Of a stretch of DNA of 64,000 nucleotides, positions 53,779 through 62,794 are shown piece after piece. Position 1 is the first letter of the stretch. Every line of letters begins with the position of its first letter. Below the pieces are notes generated by a model that saw nothing but the letters and a program-made list of their open reading frames with translations, made no database searches and was not told the origin of the DNA. Both the position numbers and the translations under genes were made by a program. The DNA is from Thermogemmatispora tikiterensis (GTDB lineage Bacteria; Chloroflexota; Ktedonobacteria; Ktedonobacterales; Ktedonobacteraceae): contig NZ_MCIF01000002.1 in assembly GCF_003268475.1 (NCBI RefSeq), positions 4,755,661 to 4,819,660 of the forward strand, read 5' to 3'.

Positions 53779-56724
53779 ATGAACCAGCAAGCAGCGAGTT
53801 TGCAACAGATTGAGCAGCTCTGGTATACCTGGTCTGATCGGGGCCTGGAGAGTGCCCTCGCCGCCGGCTATCGCGTGCGGGCCTGCTCGCCCGGGTTGAG
53901 CAGCGGGGGACGCCTGGAGCAGCTGCGACCCTATCTCAGATATCAGTTGCCTGCCGATACGAACCTGACCAGCCTCAAGATCGAGGAGGCACCGCGGGCG
54001 CTGGCGCTCATTCAGAGCGGCAATGAGCGCCTGCTGCTCCACAAAGTCTATGCGGGACGCGACGGCGCCGGGCGCCCCGGCAACTATTTTGTCCATCTGC
54101 TGGCTGGCCTGGAGCCCACCTTCAGCGCCGACCGCGCCATTTGCCTCTGGCGTTATCACGATGACCTGCTCTGGCAAACCAGCGATGACCCCAGACAGGA
54201 GATCACGCTCCCGGCGATCCCGCGTAGCGAGTTGGAGGAGCGTCTGCGGGCGCGCTGGCGACTGGCTTACGGACCCGGCGTCGCGCCGCGCGGACCCGAC
54301 TTTATCCTGCTGAGCGAGAGTGAGCGCAGCGTGGCCCTGGAGTTCTTGCCCTGGCTGCTGCTGGCCTTCTTCGACCAGCAAGAGCGCTGCGATAGCGCCC
54401 AGGCCCAGCGCGAGGCGGCGAAAGCTGCCTCCCAGCTCAGGCGCGGCGGTAGAGAGGCCCTGGCTGGCGAGGGCCAGGCTGAGGCTGGCGTCCCTCCCAT
54501 CTATCTGATCGCCACTCCCGACCAGGCCGCCTGGCTGGTATGGGCCTTGATCCAGCTCCTGCCGCCCGCTCTGGGCCAGCGACTGACCTTCAGCACCTAT
54601 GAGCAGAGCAGCGACCTGAGCGATTCGCGCGTCATCCGGCAGGCGTTTGCCCTGGTGACCACCTGCCCGGGGCGGCCAGAGCAGGCGGCTACCTGCTTGA
54701 GCGAGCGCCTCTATCGCGAAGCCTGGACCTTCAATCTCTTTACCGGCCTGCCTGCTTCACCTGCTCTGCGCGAGCTGCCAGGGGCCCGGGATTTTGTCGA
54801 GCTGGCCTGCGCCGCCTTCCGTGGGGGCGATCTGCGCCCGGTTGAGCAGCTCCATCGCGATCTGGAAGGGGGCGTCACCAATGTCCACAGTTTCTTACAG
54901 GAGTATCGGCGTTGGAGAAGCAATCAGAGCTTACTGACGTCTGACAGGATCGTCGAGATCGCTCGCTATCACCCCCAGGACTGGTCTCAGCTGATGGTGC
55001 GCCGCCAGGTGTTGCAGTACCTCTGCGATGATCACCAGGGCGAGGCGCTGCTTGATCAGATGCTGGCTGATTTGCGCGCACTGGCAGAGCGGCGCCGGCA
55101 GGAGGCCCGGCTTGATCAGGCCCTGGTGCGCTTCGAGAATGAGGCGCACGATCTCTGGCGAAGTACCAGGCTCTCGGCGGCGGCGCGTGTGCGCCTGCTG
55201 CTGGCGCTCGAGGCCCTGAGAATGGAGCGCGGTCTGCTAGGGGAGGTGGTCAGAAGCGTGCTGGATGATCCGCTGGCCCGTAGCGCCCTGCGGGAGAGGC
55301 CGGGCCGCTGTAGCGGAGTGCTGGCCTGTGCGGCCCGCTTGCTCTCCAGGAGCGAGGCGGAGCGCTATCGCGAGGTGGTCGGCGAGCTGCTGACGGGTTA
55401 CCGCAACTGGGACGCTTGCCGCTCCCTGCTGTGGCTGGACTTACCGGGCGCCTGGCGGGGCCAGTGCTTGCGCCTCTTCCGGCGTGTGCTGACGGACCCG
55501 GTGGCAGCCAGCGGCGGCAAGCCGTTGCCGCTTGGCGAAGGCGACTGGAGTCAGCTGCTGCGACTCTTAAGCCAGGCTCTCAGCGCAGGCGAGCGCGATG
55601 AGGTGCTCAATCTGGCGGCAGTGCTGCTGAGGGACCAGGTGGCGCCAGCTTTTCACTTGCTGACTCTCTGCTGCCAGCTCAGTCCTCTGCCCACCGAGAG
55701 CGAGATGCAGGAGCTGCTCCGAGACTCGGCCCTGTTAAAAGAGTTGAGTGAGCTGGAACTGGGACGCGCCGCCCGTGACTATCGCCAGGAGCGCCTCCGC
55801 TACTATGCCGAGCAGCTCCTGCTGCAGGCCGCCCTCTATCTACAGACGCGCCTGCCATCGCTGGAGGCACTCTGTCTGCGCCTCTTTCTTCTGCTCTCTT
55901 TCTCGTCCGAGGTATCTAGAGAGGAGCTGCTGTCACTGCTTTTCTCTTATGCTTCCAATGCTCTGCGCGAACGCTTGCTGCTGATCTGGCCGGCGACGGA
56001 GGTCAGGGCCGTGACCGATCTGATACGGAGCTGCGCCAGCAAAGGCGACCCCTTTTTCTTGCGCACGCGCCTGGGCCTGTTCTTCTATCATCAGGCCGTC
56101 TGTAAGGTGCTGACGCGCGAGGAGAAGCTGCAGTTGCTGGCCACCTGGTTGGAACGTCAGCTGGATCCTCTCGATCTGCAAGCGCTGCTGGCCTATAGCG
56201 AGCTGACGCCTCCAGAAAGTGCTGTGCTGCTGGAGCGCTATGGTCATCTCTATCTCTTGCATCCCGACTATACCCAGTGCTGGCAGCTGGCTAACCTGGC
56301 CAGCCTCTATCTGCTGAACCTCGAACCTGCAGACCTGCGGAAGCCGGAGACGAAGAGGCTCCTGGAGACGCTGGCCATTCCCAAGGTGGCGCTTCCCCCG
56401 CTCCTGATCTCTTTGGCCCGGAGCTGGCTGTATGTCGCCACCGCTCTGGAGCAGCGTCGGACAGTGCCCAATCTTGACAAGGCTCTCCGTCATCTCAAGC
56501 GGACGCTCGATCCCGCGCCCTATGCCGCGCTTTATAAAGAGCTGTTGAGCGCGTTGAAACTTTCGAAGAGTCTGAAGGAGAAAAAGGTAAAAGATGAAAC
56601 TGTCCTGTCTATTCTTGGTCCGCTGAAACCCGAGGGTCTGCCTAAGCGGCGCTCCTTTGGCCTCCCTTTGCTCAAAAGAACCGGTCTCTTTGCCCGGCGA
56701 CGTGGCCTACGTCGACGCTCCTGA
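53779..56724 (+). CDS. GTPase-associated protein (GAP1-N2-like), cluster gene 6
   Basis: A 981-residue protein from ATG 53779 (GGAGG 8 nt upstream). The N-terminal about 250 residues match the layout of GTPase-associated protein 1 N-terminal domains: IEQLWYTWSDRGLESALAAGYRVRACSPGL, LPADTNLTSLKIEEAP, LLLHKVYAGRDGAGRPGNYFVHLLAG and AICLWRYHDDLLW. A middle block (about 260-380) includes VWALIQLLPPALGQRLTFSTYE. The remaining 600 residues are helical, Leu/Arg-rich with no catalytic motif I can name. Such proteins are always found beside a dedicated GTPase in the published family, so it is likely the regulated effector or adaptor of gene 5. The end is strongly basic. Confidence 0.75.
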   Translation: MNQQAASLQQIEQLWYTWSDRGLESALAAGYRVRACSPGLSSGGRLEQLRPYLRYQLPADTNLTSLKIEEAPRALALIQSGNERLLLHKVYAGRDGAGRPGNYFVHLLAGLEPTFSADRAICLWRYHDDLLWQTSDDPRQEITLPAIPRSELEERLRARWRLAYGPGVAPRGPDFILLSESERSVALEFLPWLLLAFFDQQERCDSAQAQREAAKAASQLRRGGREALAGEGQAEAGVPPIYLIATPDQAAWLVWALIQLLPPALGQRLTFSTYEQSSDLSDSRVIRQAFALVTTCPGRPEQAATCLSERLYREAWTFNLFTGLPASPALRELPGARDFVELACAAFRGGDLRPVEQLHRDLEGGVTNVHSFLQEYRRWRSNQSLLTSDRIVEIARYHPQDWSQLMVRRQVLQYLCDDHQGEALLDQMLADLRALAERRRQEARLDQALVRFENEAHDLWRSTRLSAAARVRLLLALEALRMERGLLGEVVRSVLDDPLARSALRERPGRCSGVLACAARLLSRSEAERYREVVGELLTGYRNWDACRSLLWLDLPGAWRGQCLRLFRRVLTDPVAASGGKPLPLGEGDWSQLLRLLSQALSAGERDEVLNLAAVLLRDQVAPAFHLLTLCCQLSPLPTESEMQELLRDSALLKELSELELGRAARDYRQERLRYYAEQLLLQAALYLQTRLPSLEALCLRLFLLLSFSSEVSREELLSLLFSYASNALRERLLLIWPATEVRAVTDLIRSCASKGDPFFLRTRLGLFFYHQAVCKVLTREEKLQLLATWLERQLDPLDLQALLAYSELTPPESAVLLERYGHLYLLHPDYTQCWQLANLASLYLLNLEPADLRKPETKRLLETLAIPKVALPPLLISLARSWLYVATALEQRRTVPNLDKALRHLKRTLDPAPYAALYKELLSALKLSKSLKEKKVKDETVLSILGPLKPEGLPKRRSFGLPLLKRTGLFARRRGLRRRS

Positions 56725-56830
56725 AACGAAGCGGGCAGGCCGCGTCTGAGGATCGGTGCCTTTAGCGGCGAGTCATCATCTCAACCATCTGGCTATGCTG
56801 ACGTTTTCTTCTTGATTATAGAGGTCATTT

Positions 56831-58381
56831 ATGCCTGATCTACAGAAAATTCAGGTCGAGTTAAGGGATCTGGAAGATGAAATCAGAACGTTCGACGAGG
56901 CCGGCGCTGATCGTCTGGCCGCTGTGCAGGCGGCGCTGACGGGGCAGGCTTCGCCCTCGGCCTGGAGCGGCGTCGATCTGCACTCCTATATCGCTCCTGG
57001 CCTGATCGCAGCGGCCTATCGCCAGCAGCAGCGACCTGATCGGCCCCTGCTGCGGGTGCTGGAGGGGTTGCGCAACGTCCTCGTCTTCGTACCGATCATG
57101 GTCACCTGGTACGGCATCGCCCAGGCCAGCAACGCCTATCATGATCTGCTGCGGCCCTGTCTGCAGCAGCGGAGCCTCTGCCCGCCCGACGCTGGTCAGC
57201 CCTTTCTCTATCTCTGGCAGCAAGGTTTTGACGGGCGCCTGGCTCCGCTGTGGAGCCTGAGCAGCGTCGGCTTCATCGACGCCTCGCTCCTGCTCCTGGT
57301 CTTTCTGCTGACTCTCTCTGTCCTGCTGTTAGAGCGGCGCGGCGAGCGGCGGCGGGAATGGAGTGCAATCCTCTTTGAGGGCCGGCTGACCCATGCGGTC
57401 AGCGAAGCGGCCCTGGTGCTGCACAGTCAACGCCTGGCCCTCACGCCGGGCGAGAATCTGGCCGACGTGGCCCTGCGCATCGACCAGATGGCCGGCGATG
57501 TGCTCGCCAGTTTTGACCGTCTGGCCACGCGCATCGGGCAGCGCTTCGAGAACATCGCCCAGGAGCTGGAACGGCGCTTCGGGCAGGCCAGTGACCAGCT
57601 CAAGGCGGTGGCTGATGAACTGCTGCGTTCCGTCGAGACTATCAATCAGCGCTTCGCTCAGCAATTCGATCTTGGCCAGAAGCAGCTTGAGCACCTGGCG
57701 AAGCTGCTCGACGGCAGCGGGCGCCTGGCTGATGAGCTGCTGCAGGCTGCCAGGACCTTGTGGGAGGCCAGCGAGGCCATTGCCGATGGGCTGCAGAAGA
57801 TCAGCGAGCCGGTGCAGCGCCTGGATAAGCATCATGCGCGCCTGCTTGAGGAGTTCGTCGACGCCAATGATCGGCTTGAGAAGGTCTCGAACTCGCTGAC
57901 GCCGCTGGCTCGGGACTGGCAGCGTCTGATGAACAGCATCGATACGCTCGATCTGGCGGTGGGTCAGTTGGCCAGCCTGGCCACCACTCTGGAGAACACT
58001 GCCCAGACCTGGAGGGGCTTTCTGAACACGCTCTCTCAGGAGCGCCAGGCGCAGGAGCAGATGGCGCTGCGTCTGGGCGAGGCCCTGACCAACCTGCAGG
58101 ACGCCATCGGAGCCCTGGGCCAGGGAGCCATCTACCTGCGCAGCATCGCCGTCGATATGCAAGATACGCTGCGCCTGCAAGCGGCGGCGGTTCAAGATGG
58201 ACGCCTGCCCGCGCCGGGCGCGCCCGGCAGCCTGAGCGAGGCCGTGCAGACCCTGCGCCAGGGGGCCGGCGAGCTGCAGCAGGCGGCAACGCTGATCAGC
58301 GAGGTGGCCAGGGCTTTCCGCACTCTGGCTCCCGTTGTGACGCTGCCTCCCCAGGCCGGCGCTGGCGAACGGCAGCCCTGA
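56831..58381 (+). CDS. Two-TM protein with long coiled coil (cluster gene 7)
   Basis: A 516-residue membrane protein. The N-terminal 75 residues are soluble and charged; TM1 (about 79-98, VFVPIMVTWYGIAQASNAY) and TM2 (about 145-168, SLLLLVFLLTLSVLLLERRGE) enclose an external loop with two Cys. After TM2, some 340 residues are predicted coiled coil, with Leu/Ala heptads and repeated motifs (FDRLATRIGQRFENIAQELERRF). The layout, few TM plus a long cytoplasmic coil, recalls the ZorA coil of Zorya systems and methyl-accepting signal proteins, though no MotA/ExbB core motif is evident. GAGGTC is the ribosome site. It precedes a MotB/ZorB-like gene by 138 bp. Confidence 0.65.
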   Translation: MPDLQKIQVELRDLEDEIRTFDEAGADRLAAVQAALTGQASPSAWSGVDLHSYIAPGLIAAAYRQQQRPDRPLLRVLEGLRNVLVFVPIMVTWYGIAQASNAYHDLLRPCLQQRSLCPPDAGQPFLYLWQQGFDGRLAPLWSLSSVGFIDASLLLLVFLLTLSVLLLERRGERRREWSAILFEGRLTHAVSEAALVLHSQRLALTPGENLADVALRIDQMAGDVLASFDRLATRIGQRFENIAQELERRFGQASDQLKAVADELLRSVETINQRFAQQFDLGQKQLEHLAKLLDGSGRLADELLQAARTLWEASEAIADGLQKISEPVQRLDKHHARLLEEFVDANDRLEKVSNSLTPLARDWQRLMNSIDTLDLAVGQLASLATTLENTAQTWRGFLNTLSQERQAQEQMALRLGEALTNLQDAIGALGQGAIYLRSIAVDMQDTLRLQAAAVQDGRLPAPGAPGSLSEAVQTLRQGAGELQQAATLISEVARAFRTLAPVVTLPPQAGAGERQP

Positions 58382-58519
58382 ACGAAGAAGCGGCCTCTTC
58401 TGCCTCTCTCGCCGTTGCTGCCCGCTGCTCGCCGAGGGCGATAGAGAAGGGCGGATCAGGGCGGGCGCTGGGGGGCTGCGAGGCCCTGTCAGAAGCGAAG
58501 CCAGGAGGAGCGTCTAACG

Positions 58520-59074
58520 ATGTCCAGCTTTCCTCGTCCTCCCCGCGTGCGTGAGAGCACCTTGCTGGCCGGCTGGCTCTTCGCCGATCTGCTGCTCGGC
58601 CTGGCGGTGATCTTTCTGGCCGCCAATACCTATGCGAAGGTGCCGCCGCCGGCGACCCCAACGCCGACCAGGCTGGCGGTCACCCCCTCGCCGACGGTGC
58701 TGCCGCGCCTGGAATTGCACCATCACCGTTTTACGGTGACAGTCGATGCCAACGGCTTGCTGACCAACGACGCCGGGGCTGTGGCGGCTTTCAAGCGTCA
58801 GGTGCGGGCGCAGTCCTTTCTCGTTGGGCGCACGGCGGGCCTCGTCATCGTCTATGACGGTGCGCCGACGGTGGACGCCATCGGCACCTCCCTCGATGTG
58901 TCACGCAAGGTGATGAGCCTGCTCGCTCAGATGGGCAGCCAGGAGCATTTTGCCTTTACCTGTACCTCTTTCTACGATCCGCTCTATACGCTGGGCCAGG
59001 ATCAGAGCACGGTGACGGTCGATGTCTACCTGTTTACGGAGCATCTTCAGACGTGCCCGCCAGCTCTGTTCTAA
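58520..59074 (+). CDS. One-TM MotB/ZorB-like protein (cluster gene 8)
   Basis: A 184-residue protein with a cytoplasmic basic start and one N-terminal TM, LLAGWLFADLLLGLAVIFLA (about 15-35), that contains an Asp in the membrane. This is the signature of proton-channel MotB/ExbD/ZorB subunits. A Pro/Thr-rich linker (about 40-60, PPPATPTPTRLAVTPSPT) leads to an external domain of about 115 residues with a beta-alpha pattern (VRAQSFLVGRTAGLVIVYDG; SLDVSRKVMSLLAQM), reminiscent of a reduced OmpA/MotB C-domain, but without a clear peptidoglycan-binding motif. Last gene of the cluster; with gene 7 it could form an ion-driven membrane unit (inference). Confidence 0.65.
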   Translation: MSSFPRPPRVRESTLLAGWLFADLLLGLAVIFLAANTYAKVPPPATPTPTRLAVTPSPTVLPRLELHHHRFTVTVDANGLLTNDAGAVAAFKRQVRAQSFLVGRTAGLVIVYDGAPTVDAIGTSLDVSRKVMSLLAQMGSQEHFAFTCTSFYDPLYTLGQDQSTVTVDVYLFTEHLQTCPPALF

Positions 59075-59085
59075 CCGCGTGCCGG

Positions 59086-59126
59086 CACGCCGAGCGGCAA
59101 GGCCCGGCACGGGGCCGCTCGGCGTG
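59086..59126. terminator. Strong hairpin between the cluster and the convergent permease gene
   Basis: CACGCCGAGCGGC (59086-59098) pairs perfectly with GCCGCTCGGCGTG (59114-59126), a 13-bp G/C-rich stem with a 15-nt loop. It is 11 bp after the cluster stop and 36 bp before the end of the opposing gene, so it can serve both. There is no T-run, so termination may be partial. Confidence 0.6.
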
Positions 59127-59161
59127 GGGACCTCACGCCGCTCGGACGGCCTGGCCCTCCC

Positions 59162-60058
59162 TCAGCGCTCGCGCTCACTGCGGACAAAGAGGATCGTGCC
59201 CACGACCAGACAGAGCAGCGTCAGGGCGCAGACAACCACCAGATTGACAAACGGCCCCTCCAGAACGATCTGGTTGTACTCGGGCTGGCCGCTGTAGACG
59301 ACGTTGCGCAGCAGGTCGGCGGCATAGCGCAGGGGCGTGATCTTCGACAGAAGATCCAGATACCAGGGCAGGTTGCGTATGGGAACGAAGACCCCGCCCA
59401 GGAAGAACTGCGGGAAGAGCAGCAGCGGAAAGATCTGGTTGGCGCTGCGCTGGCTGCTGAAGAGCGAGATGAGCAGCACGCCAAAGGCGCCGCCCGAGAA
59501 GCAGATCAGCAGGGCTACCGGCACGAGCAGGAGCAGGCCCGGCAGCGAGACCGGGAAATGGAAGAAGAGGATGCCCAGCACGGTGATCAGAACCCCCTGC
59601 AAGAGGGAGGTCAGGGCCGCCCCCAGGATCTTGCCGAAGATCAGGGCGTAGCGCGAGATGGGGGCGATGAGCAGCTCCTGGGTGAAGTCGTTCTCACGAT
59701 CTTCCAGGAGCGAAAGAATGCCGCTCATAGTGTACTGGTAGAGCGTGATGGCCAGCATGCCAGTGACAGCGAAGCTCATCAGGTTGTAGCCAGCGGCCCT
59801 GCCGAAGCTGCTCTGTAGCGGCCCGTCCAGCCCTAGAATCAGAAGGACGGGCATGACCAGGGCAAACACGAGCTGCATGCGATCGCGCAGGAAACGCGTG
59901 ACCTCGCGGGCAGCGATGGTCACAATGGCGTTCCAGGTGACATTCAGTGGGCGCTGCGTCGGCGCCTCCATGATGAGGCGCAGCAGCTCGTCGTGGCGCT
60001 TGCCTTCAGCAGCGGAGCGCGGGCTGAGCGCAGACGACGGTTGGGTAATGGCGGACAT
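59162..60058 (-). CDS. ABC-2 type permease, paralog B
   Basis: A 298-residue DrrB-like export permease with six hydrophobic segments. It is very similar over its length to the permease at 60490-61383 (for example ELLRLIMEAPTQRPL, LQSSFGRAAGYNLM, ENDFTQELLIAPISRYALIFGKI and FPQFFLGGVF are shared). The two presumably form a heterodimeric channel driven by the ATPase at 61390. AGGAGG lies 13 nt upstream of ATG 60058. The substrate is unknown; DrrAB-like pumps export drugs or lipids. Confidence 0.88.
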   Translation of the reverse strand: MSAITQPSSALSPRSAAEGKRHDELLRLIMEAPTQRPLNVTWNAIVTIAAREVTRFLRDRMQLVFALVMPVLLILGLDGPLQSSFGRAAGYNLMSFAVTGMLAITLYQYTMSGILSLLEDRENDFTQELLIAPISRYALIFGKILGAALTSLLQGVLITVLGILFFHFPVSLPGLLLLVPVALLICFSGGAFGVLLISLFSSQRSANQIFPLLLFPQFFLGGVFVPIRNLPWYLDLLSKITPLRYAADLLRNVVYSGQPEYNQIVLEGPFVNLVVVCALTLLCLVVGTILFVRSERER

Positions 60059-60063
60059 AAAGA

Positions 60064-60190
60064 ACGTGATTCCTCCTCACTGTTGCAGGTGTGCTGACCG
60101 AGAGGTAACAGCCAGGCATCTACCAGGCCCGGTATGCTGGCGCTGCTGGTGCGCCTCTGCACCAGATTGAGCAGCGCGGCGCCCCGGGAG
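60064..60190 (-). pseudogene. Possible remnant of a duplicated ATPase-gene 3' end
   Basis: The stretch directly upstream of permease B (minus strand) resembles the 3' end of the ABC ATPase gene (61390-61500) at similar spacing: TCCTCCTC, TGTGCTG and TCTGCACCAG-like blocks followed by TGAGC-GCG recur in order. The frame is broken. It suggests that an ATPase-permease unit was duplicated and the upstream ATPase copy was lost, leaving this tail. The similarity was judged by eye and needs an alignment. Confidence 0.4.
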
Positions 60191-60489
60191 CGTGAGCGAG
60201 CGAGTTCTCGCCTCAATCTGGCTGGGCTGCTCTCCTCAACGCGAGCGTGTGGTCTGGCTCTCGCTGATGACAATAGTGTATATCTGTATTCGGCCTTCGT
60301 CCGGCAGTGTGATTCTCTTCATTTTATCGTATCTCTCCTCCGTGAGGTCAGGGCTGGCGGTCGCTGTTGGTAAGCTGTCATCGGCCTCTCCTCCTGGCCC
60401 AGGTGACCATCGGCCTCTGCCTCCCTCTGTGCTGGATCGAGCTGGCGTGACATTGGCACGCGGGGCGGGCACGCGGGACGCTCCCTTCA

Positions 60490-61383
60490 TTAGCGCTCGC
60501 GCTCGCTGCGGACAAAGAGGATCGTGCCCACGACCAGAGAGAGCAGCGTCAGGGCGCAGACAACCACCAGGTTGATAAGCGGCTCTTGTAAGACGACCTG
60601 GCGGTACTCGGGCTGGCCGCTGTAGACGACGCTGCGCAGCAGGTCGGCGGCGTAGAGCAGGGGCGTGATCTTCGACAGGAGATCCAGATACCAGGGCAGG
60701 TTGTGCATGGGGATGAAGACCCCGCCCAGGAAGAACTGCGGGAAGAGCAGCAGCGGAAGGACCTGGCTGGCACTGCGCTGGCTGCTGAAGAGCGAGATGA
60801 GCAGCACGCCAAAGGCGCCGCCCGAGAAGCAGATCAGCAGGGCTACCGGCACGAGCAGGGGCAGGCCCGGCAGCGAGACCGGGAAATGGAAGAAGAGGAT
60901 CCCCAGCAGGGTGATCAGGACCCCCTGCAGCAGCGCGACTACCGAGGCCCCGACGATCTTGCCGAAGATCAGGGCGTAGCGCGAGATGGGGGCGATGAGC
61001 AGCTCCTGGGTGAAGTCGTTCTCGCGGTCTTCCAGAAGCGAAAGAATGCCTATCAGGGTGTGCTGATAGAAGGACAGGGCCAGCATGCCGGTGATGGCGA
61101 AGCCCATCAGGTTGTAGCCAGCGGCCCTGCCGAAGCTGCTCTGTAGCGGCCCGTCCAGCCCTAGAATCAGGAGGACGGGCATGACCAGGGCAAACACGAG
61201 CTGCGTGGGGTCGTGTAGGAAACGTGTGACCTCACGGGCGGCAATGGTCACAAAGCTGTTCCAGGTGACATGCAGTGGGCGCTGCGTCGGCGCCTCCATG
61301 ATGAGGCGCAGCAGCTCGTCGTGTTGGCTCTCTGTGGCGGAGGCCACGCGCACGGTGGCAGCGGGACGAGAGAGCGCGGACAT
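60490..61383 (-). CDS. ABC-2 type permease, paralog A
   Basis: A 297-residue DrrB-like permease with six hydrophobic segments, adjacent to the ATPase (6 bp after its stop). Near-identical to the permease at 59162-60058 in the N-terminal and central membrane parts; differences concentrate in the C-terminal loop (EYRQVVLQEPLINLV versus EYNQIVLEGPFVNLV). Start ATG 61383 follows GAGGAGGAG. It forms the export path with its paralog. Confidence 0.9.
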   Translation of the reverse strand: MSALSRPAATVRVASATESQHDELLRLIMEAPTQRPLHVTWNSFVTIAAREVTRFLHDPTQLVFALVMPVLLILGLDGPLQSSFGRAAGYNLMGFAITGMLALSFYQHTLIGILSLLEDRENDFTQELLIAPISRYALIFGKIVGASVVALLQGVLITLLGILFFHFPVSLPGLPLLVPVALLICFSGGAFGVLLISLFSSQRSASQVLPLLLFPQFFLGGVFIPMHNLPWYLDLLSKITPLLYAADLLRSVVYSGQPEYRQVVLQEPLINLVVVCALTLLSLVVGTILFVRSERER

Positions 61384-61389
61384 AGCGAT

Positions 61390-62397
61390 TTACTCCTCCT
61401 CATTTTCCAGCATGTGCTGGCCAATAATCTGCAGATAGGCCTCTTCCAGGGATGGCGTGCGCGTCTGCACCAGGCTGAGCGGCGTCTCCAGTCTCTTCAG
61501 CAGGTGCTGCACCTGGGGGCCGGCAACAGGCAGTTCAAAGACGGTTCCCTCCTGAAAGGGAACCCCGAGCTGCTGCAGCTCCTGGCGCAGGCGCGCGCGC
61601 TCGGGCGAATCCAGCAGGAGGCTGGCCTGCGTCAGGTTGGTCTTGAGCTGCTCGGGGGTGCCGGCGGCCACAATCTTGCCGCGGCTCATGATGCAGACAG
61701 CATCGGCCTCTTCGACTTCTTCGAGATAGTGGGTGGTCAGGAAGATGGTTGTCCGTCCAGTGGCGCGCACGCGGCGCAGGTAGTCCCACAGGCTGTGACG
61801 GCTCTCGGGATCAAGCCCGGTCGTCGGCTCGTCGAGGAAGAGAACAGCGGGCCGGTGCAGCAGGCCGCGCAGGATCTCCAGCTTGCGCTTCATGCCGCCG
61901 GAGAATGTTTTGACCGGTTTGAAGAGGCTCTCGCTAATGCCGAGCAGCTCGGCCAGGGCCTCGACCTGCTGGCGATAGGCGGCGGGCATGAGGCGAAAGC
62001 CCGGGCGATAGGGATAGATGCCGTAGAGGGCCGCGTGCAGGCGGACGTTCTCTTCGGCGGTCAGGTTCTGATCCAGGCTTGGTTTCTGGAAGACAATGCC
62101 GATGTTGCGGCGGATCTGGGGCGACTGCGTCTCCAGATCATAGCCGGCAATGCGCACGCGGCCCGCTGTCGGGCTGAGGGTGGTGGTCAGGATAGAGATG
62201 ACGGTGGTTTTGCCGGCCCCGTTCGGCCCGAGCAGAGCGAAGAGGCTACCGGCGGGCACGCTGAAGCTGACACCATCCACGGCGTTGCGCCGGGCTTTTT
62301 TATAGCATTTGACCAGGTTCTCAACCTGGATAACAGGCTCGACAGTGGTCTGCTCCGGCTGGCGGGGCCGGTGCTCGTCGGTGACGGCGGTTTGCAT
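61390..62397 (-). CDS. ABC exporter ATPase (DrrA/CcmA type)
   Basis: A 335-residue ATPase: Walker A GPNGAGKTT (about 57-65), Q-loop IGIVFQKPSLDQNLT, signature TFSGGMKRKLEILRG, Walker B VLFLDEPTTGLDPESR and H-loop FLTTHYLEEVEEAD. A C-terminal about 95-residue extension is present, as in DrrA-type proteins. It powers export with the two permeases just downstream. Next gene upstream (LuxR-type regulator) is on the same strand but 397 bp away. Substrate unresolved. Confidence 0.93.
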   Translation of the reverse strand: MQTAVTDEHRPRQPEQTTVEPVIQVENLVKCYKKARRNAVDGVSFSVPAGSLFALLGPNGAGKTTVISILTTTLSPTAGRVRIAGYDLETQSPQIRRNIGIVFQKPSLDQNLTAEENVRLHAALYGIYPYRPGFRLMPAAYRQQVEALAELLGISESLFKPVKTFSGGMKRKLEILRGLLHRPAVLFLDEPTTGLDPESRHSLWDYLRRVRATGRTTIFLTTHYLEEVEEADAVCIMSRGKIVAAGTPEQLKTNLTQASLLLDSPERARLRQELQQLGVPFQEGTVFELPVAGPQVQHLLKRLETPLSLVQTRTPSLEEAYLQIIGQHMLENEEE

Positions 62398-62794
62398 GGC
62401 TGTGGTCCCTTCTTTCTTTGCTGTGGCGTGATTCCCCTCATCTCATCAGGTACAAGACTGGCTCGTCGTCCACTCATTGCACCTCGTTGCAGCAGGCGCG
62501 CCATCGATGTTGTCTGAACTGGGTGCTGTTCTCGCACTCGTCGGCGCGCGCCCCTGGGCTGGTCTGCCGTCGCTCGCTGAGTGGGGAAAGGCCAGCCCAG
62601 TCCTGCCAGACGTTGCGGCACTGATCTGGCCTTCCCCGGAGGTGTGAACTGTTGTGCTGCCGATGGTAGTGTAACCCATGCCCAGAAAGGGGGCATCATC
62701 CTTCTGGATGATAGGCTGGATGATTGTGCCGTCCGCGCGGCGACCAGCCTCCTGGGGGGGGCTGGCCTGAGAGGCGGACGGGCCGGCCAGCCGC
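62398..62794. other. 397-bp intergenic region
   Basis: Leader of the ABC exporter operon, downstream flank of the LuxR-type gene. I see no convincing gene or terminator; open frames over it are antisense or out-of-frame shadows of the neighbours. Confidence 0.4.

Noticed and set aside
61270..62517. 415-codon plus-strand frame over the ABC ATPase
   Set aside because: Antisense to a complete ABC ATPase with all motifs.
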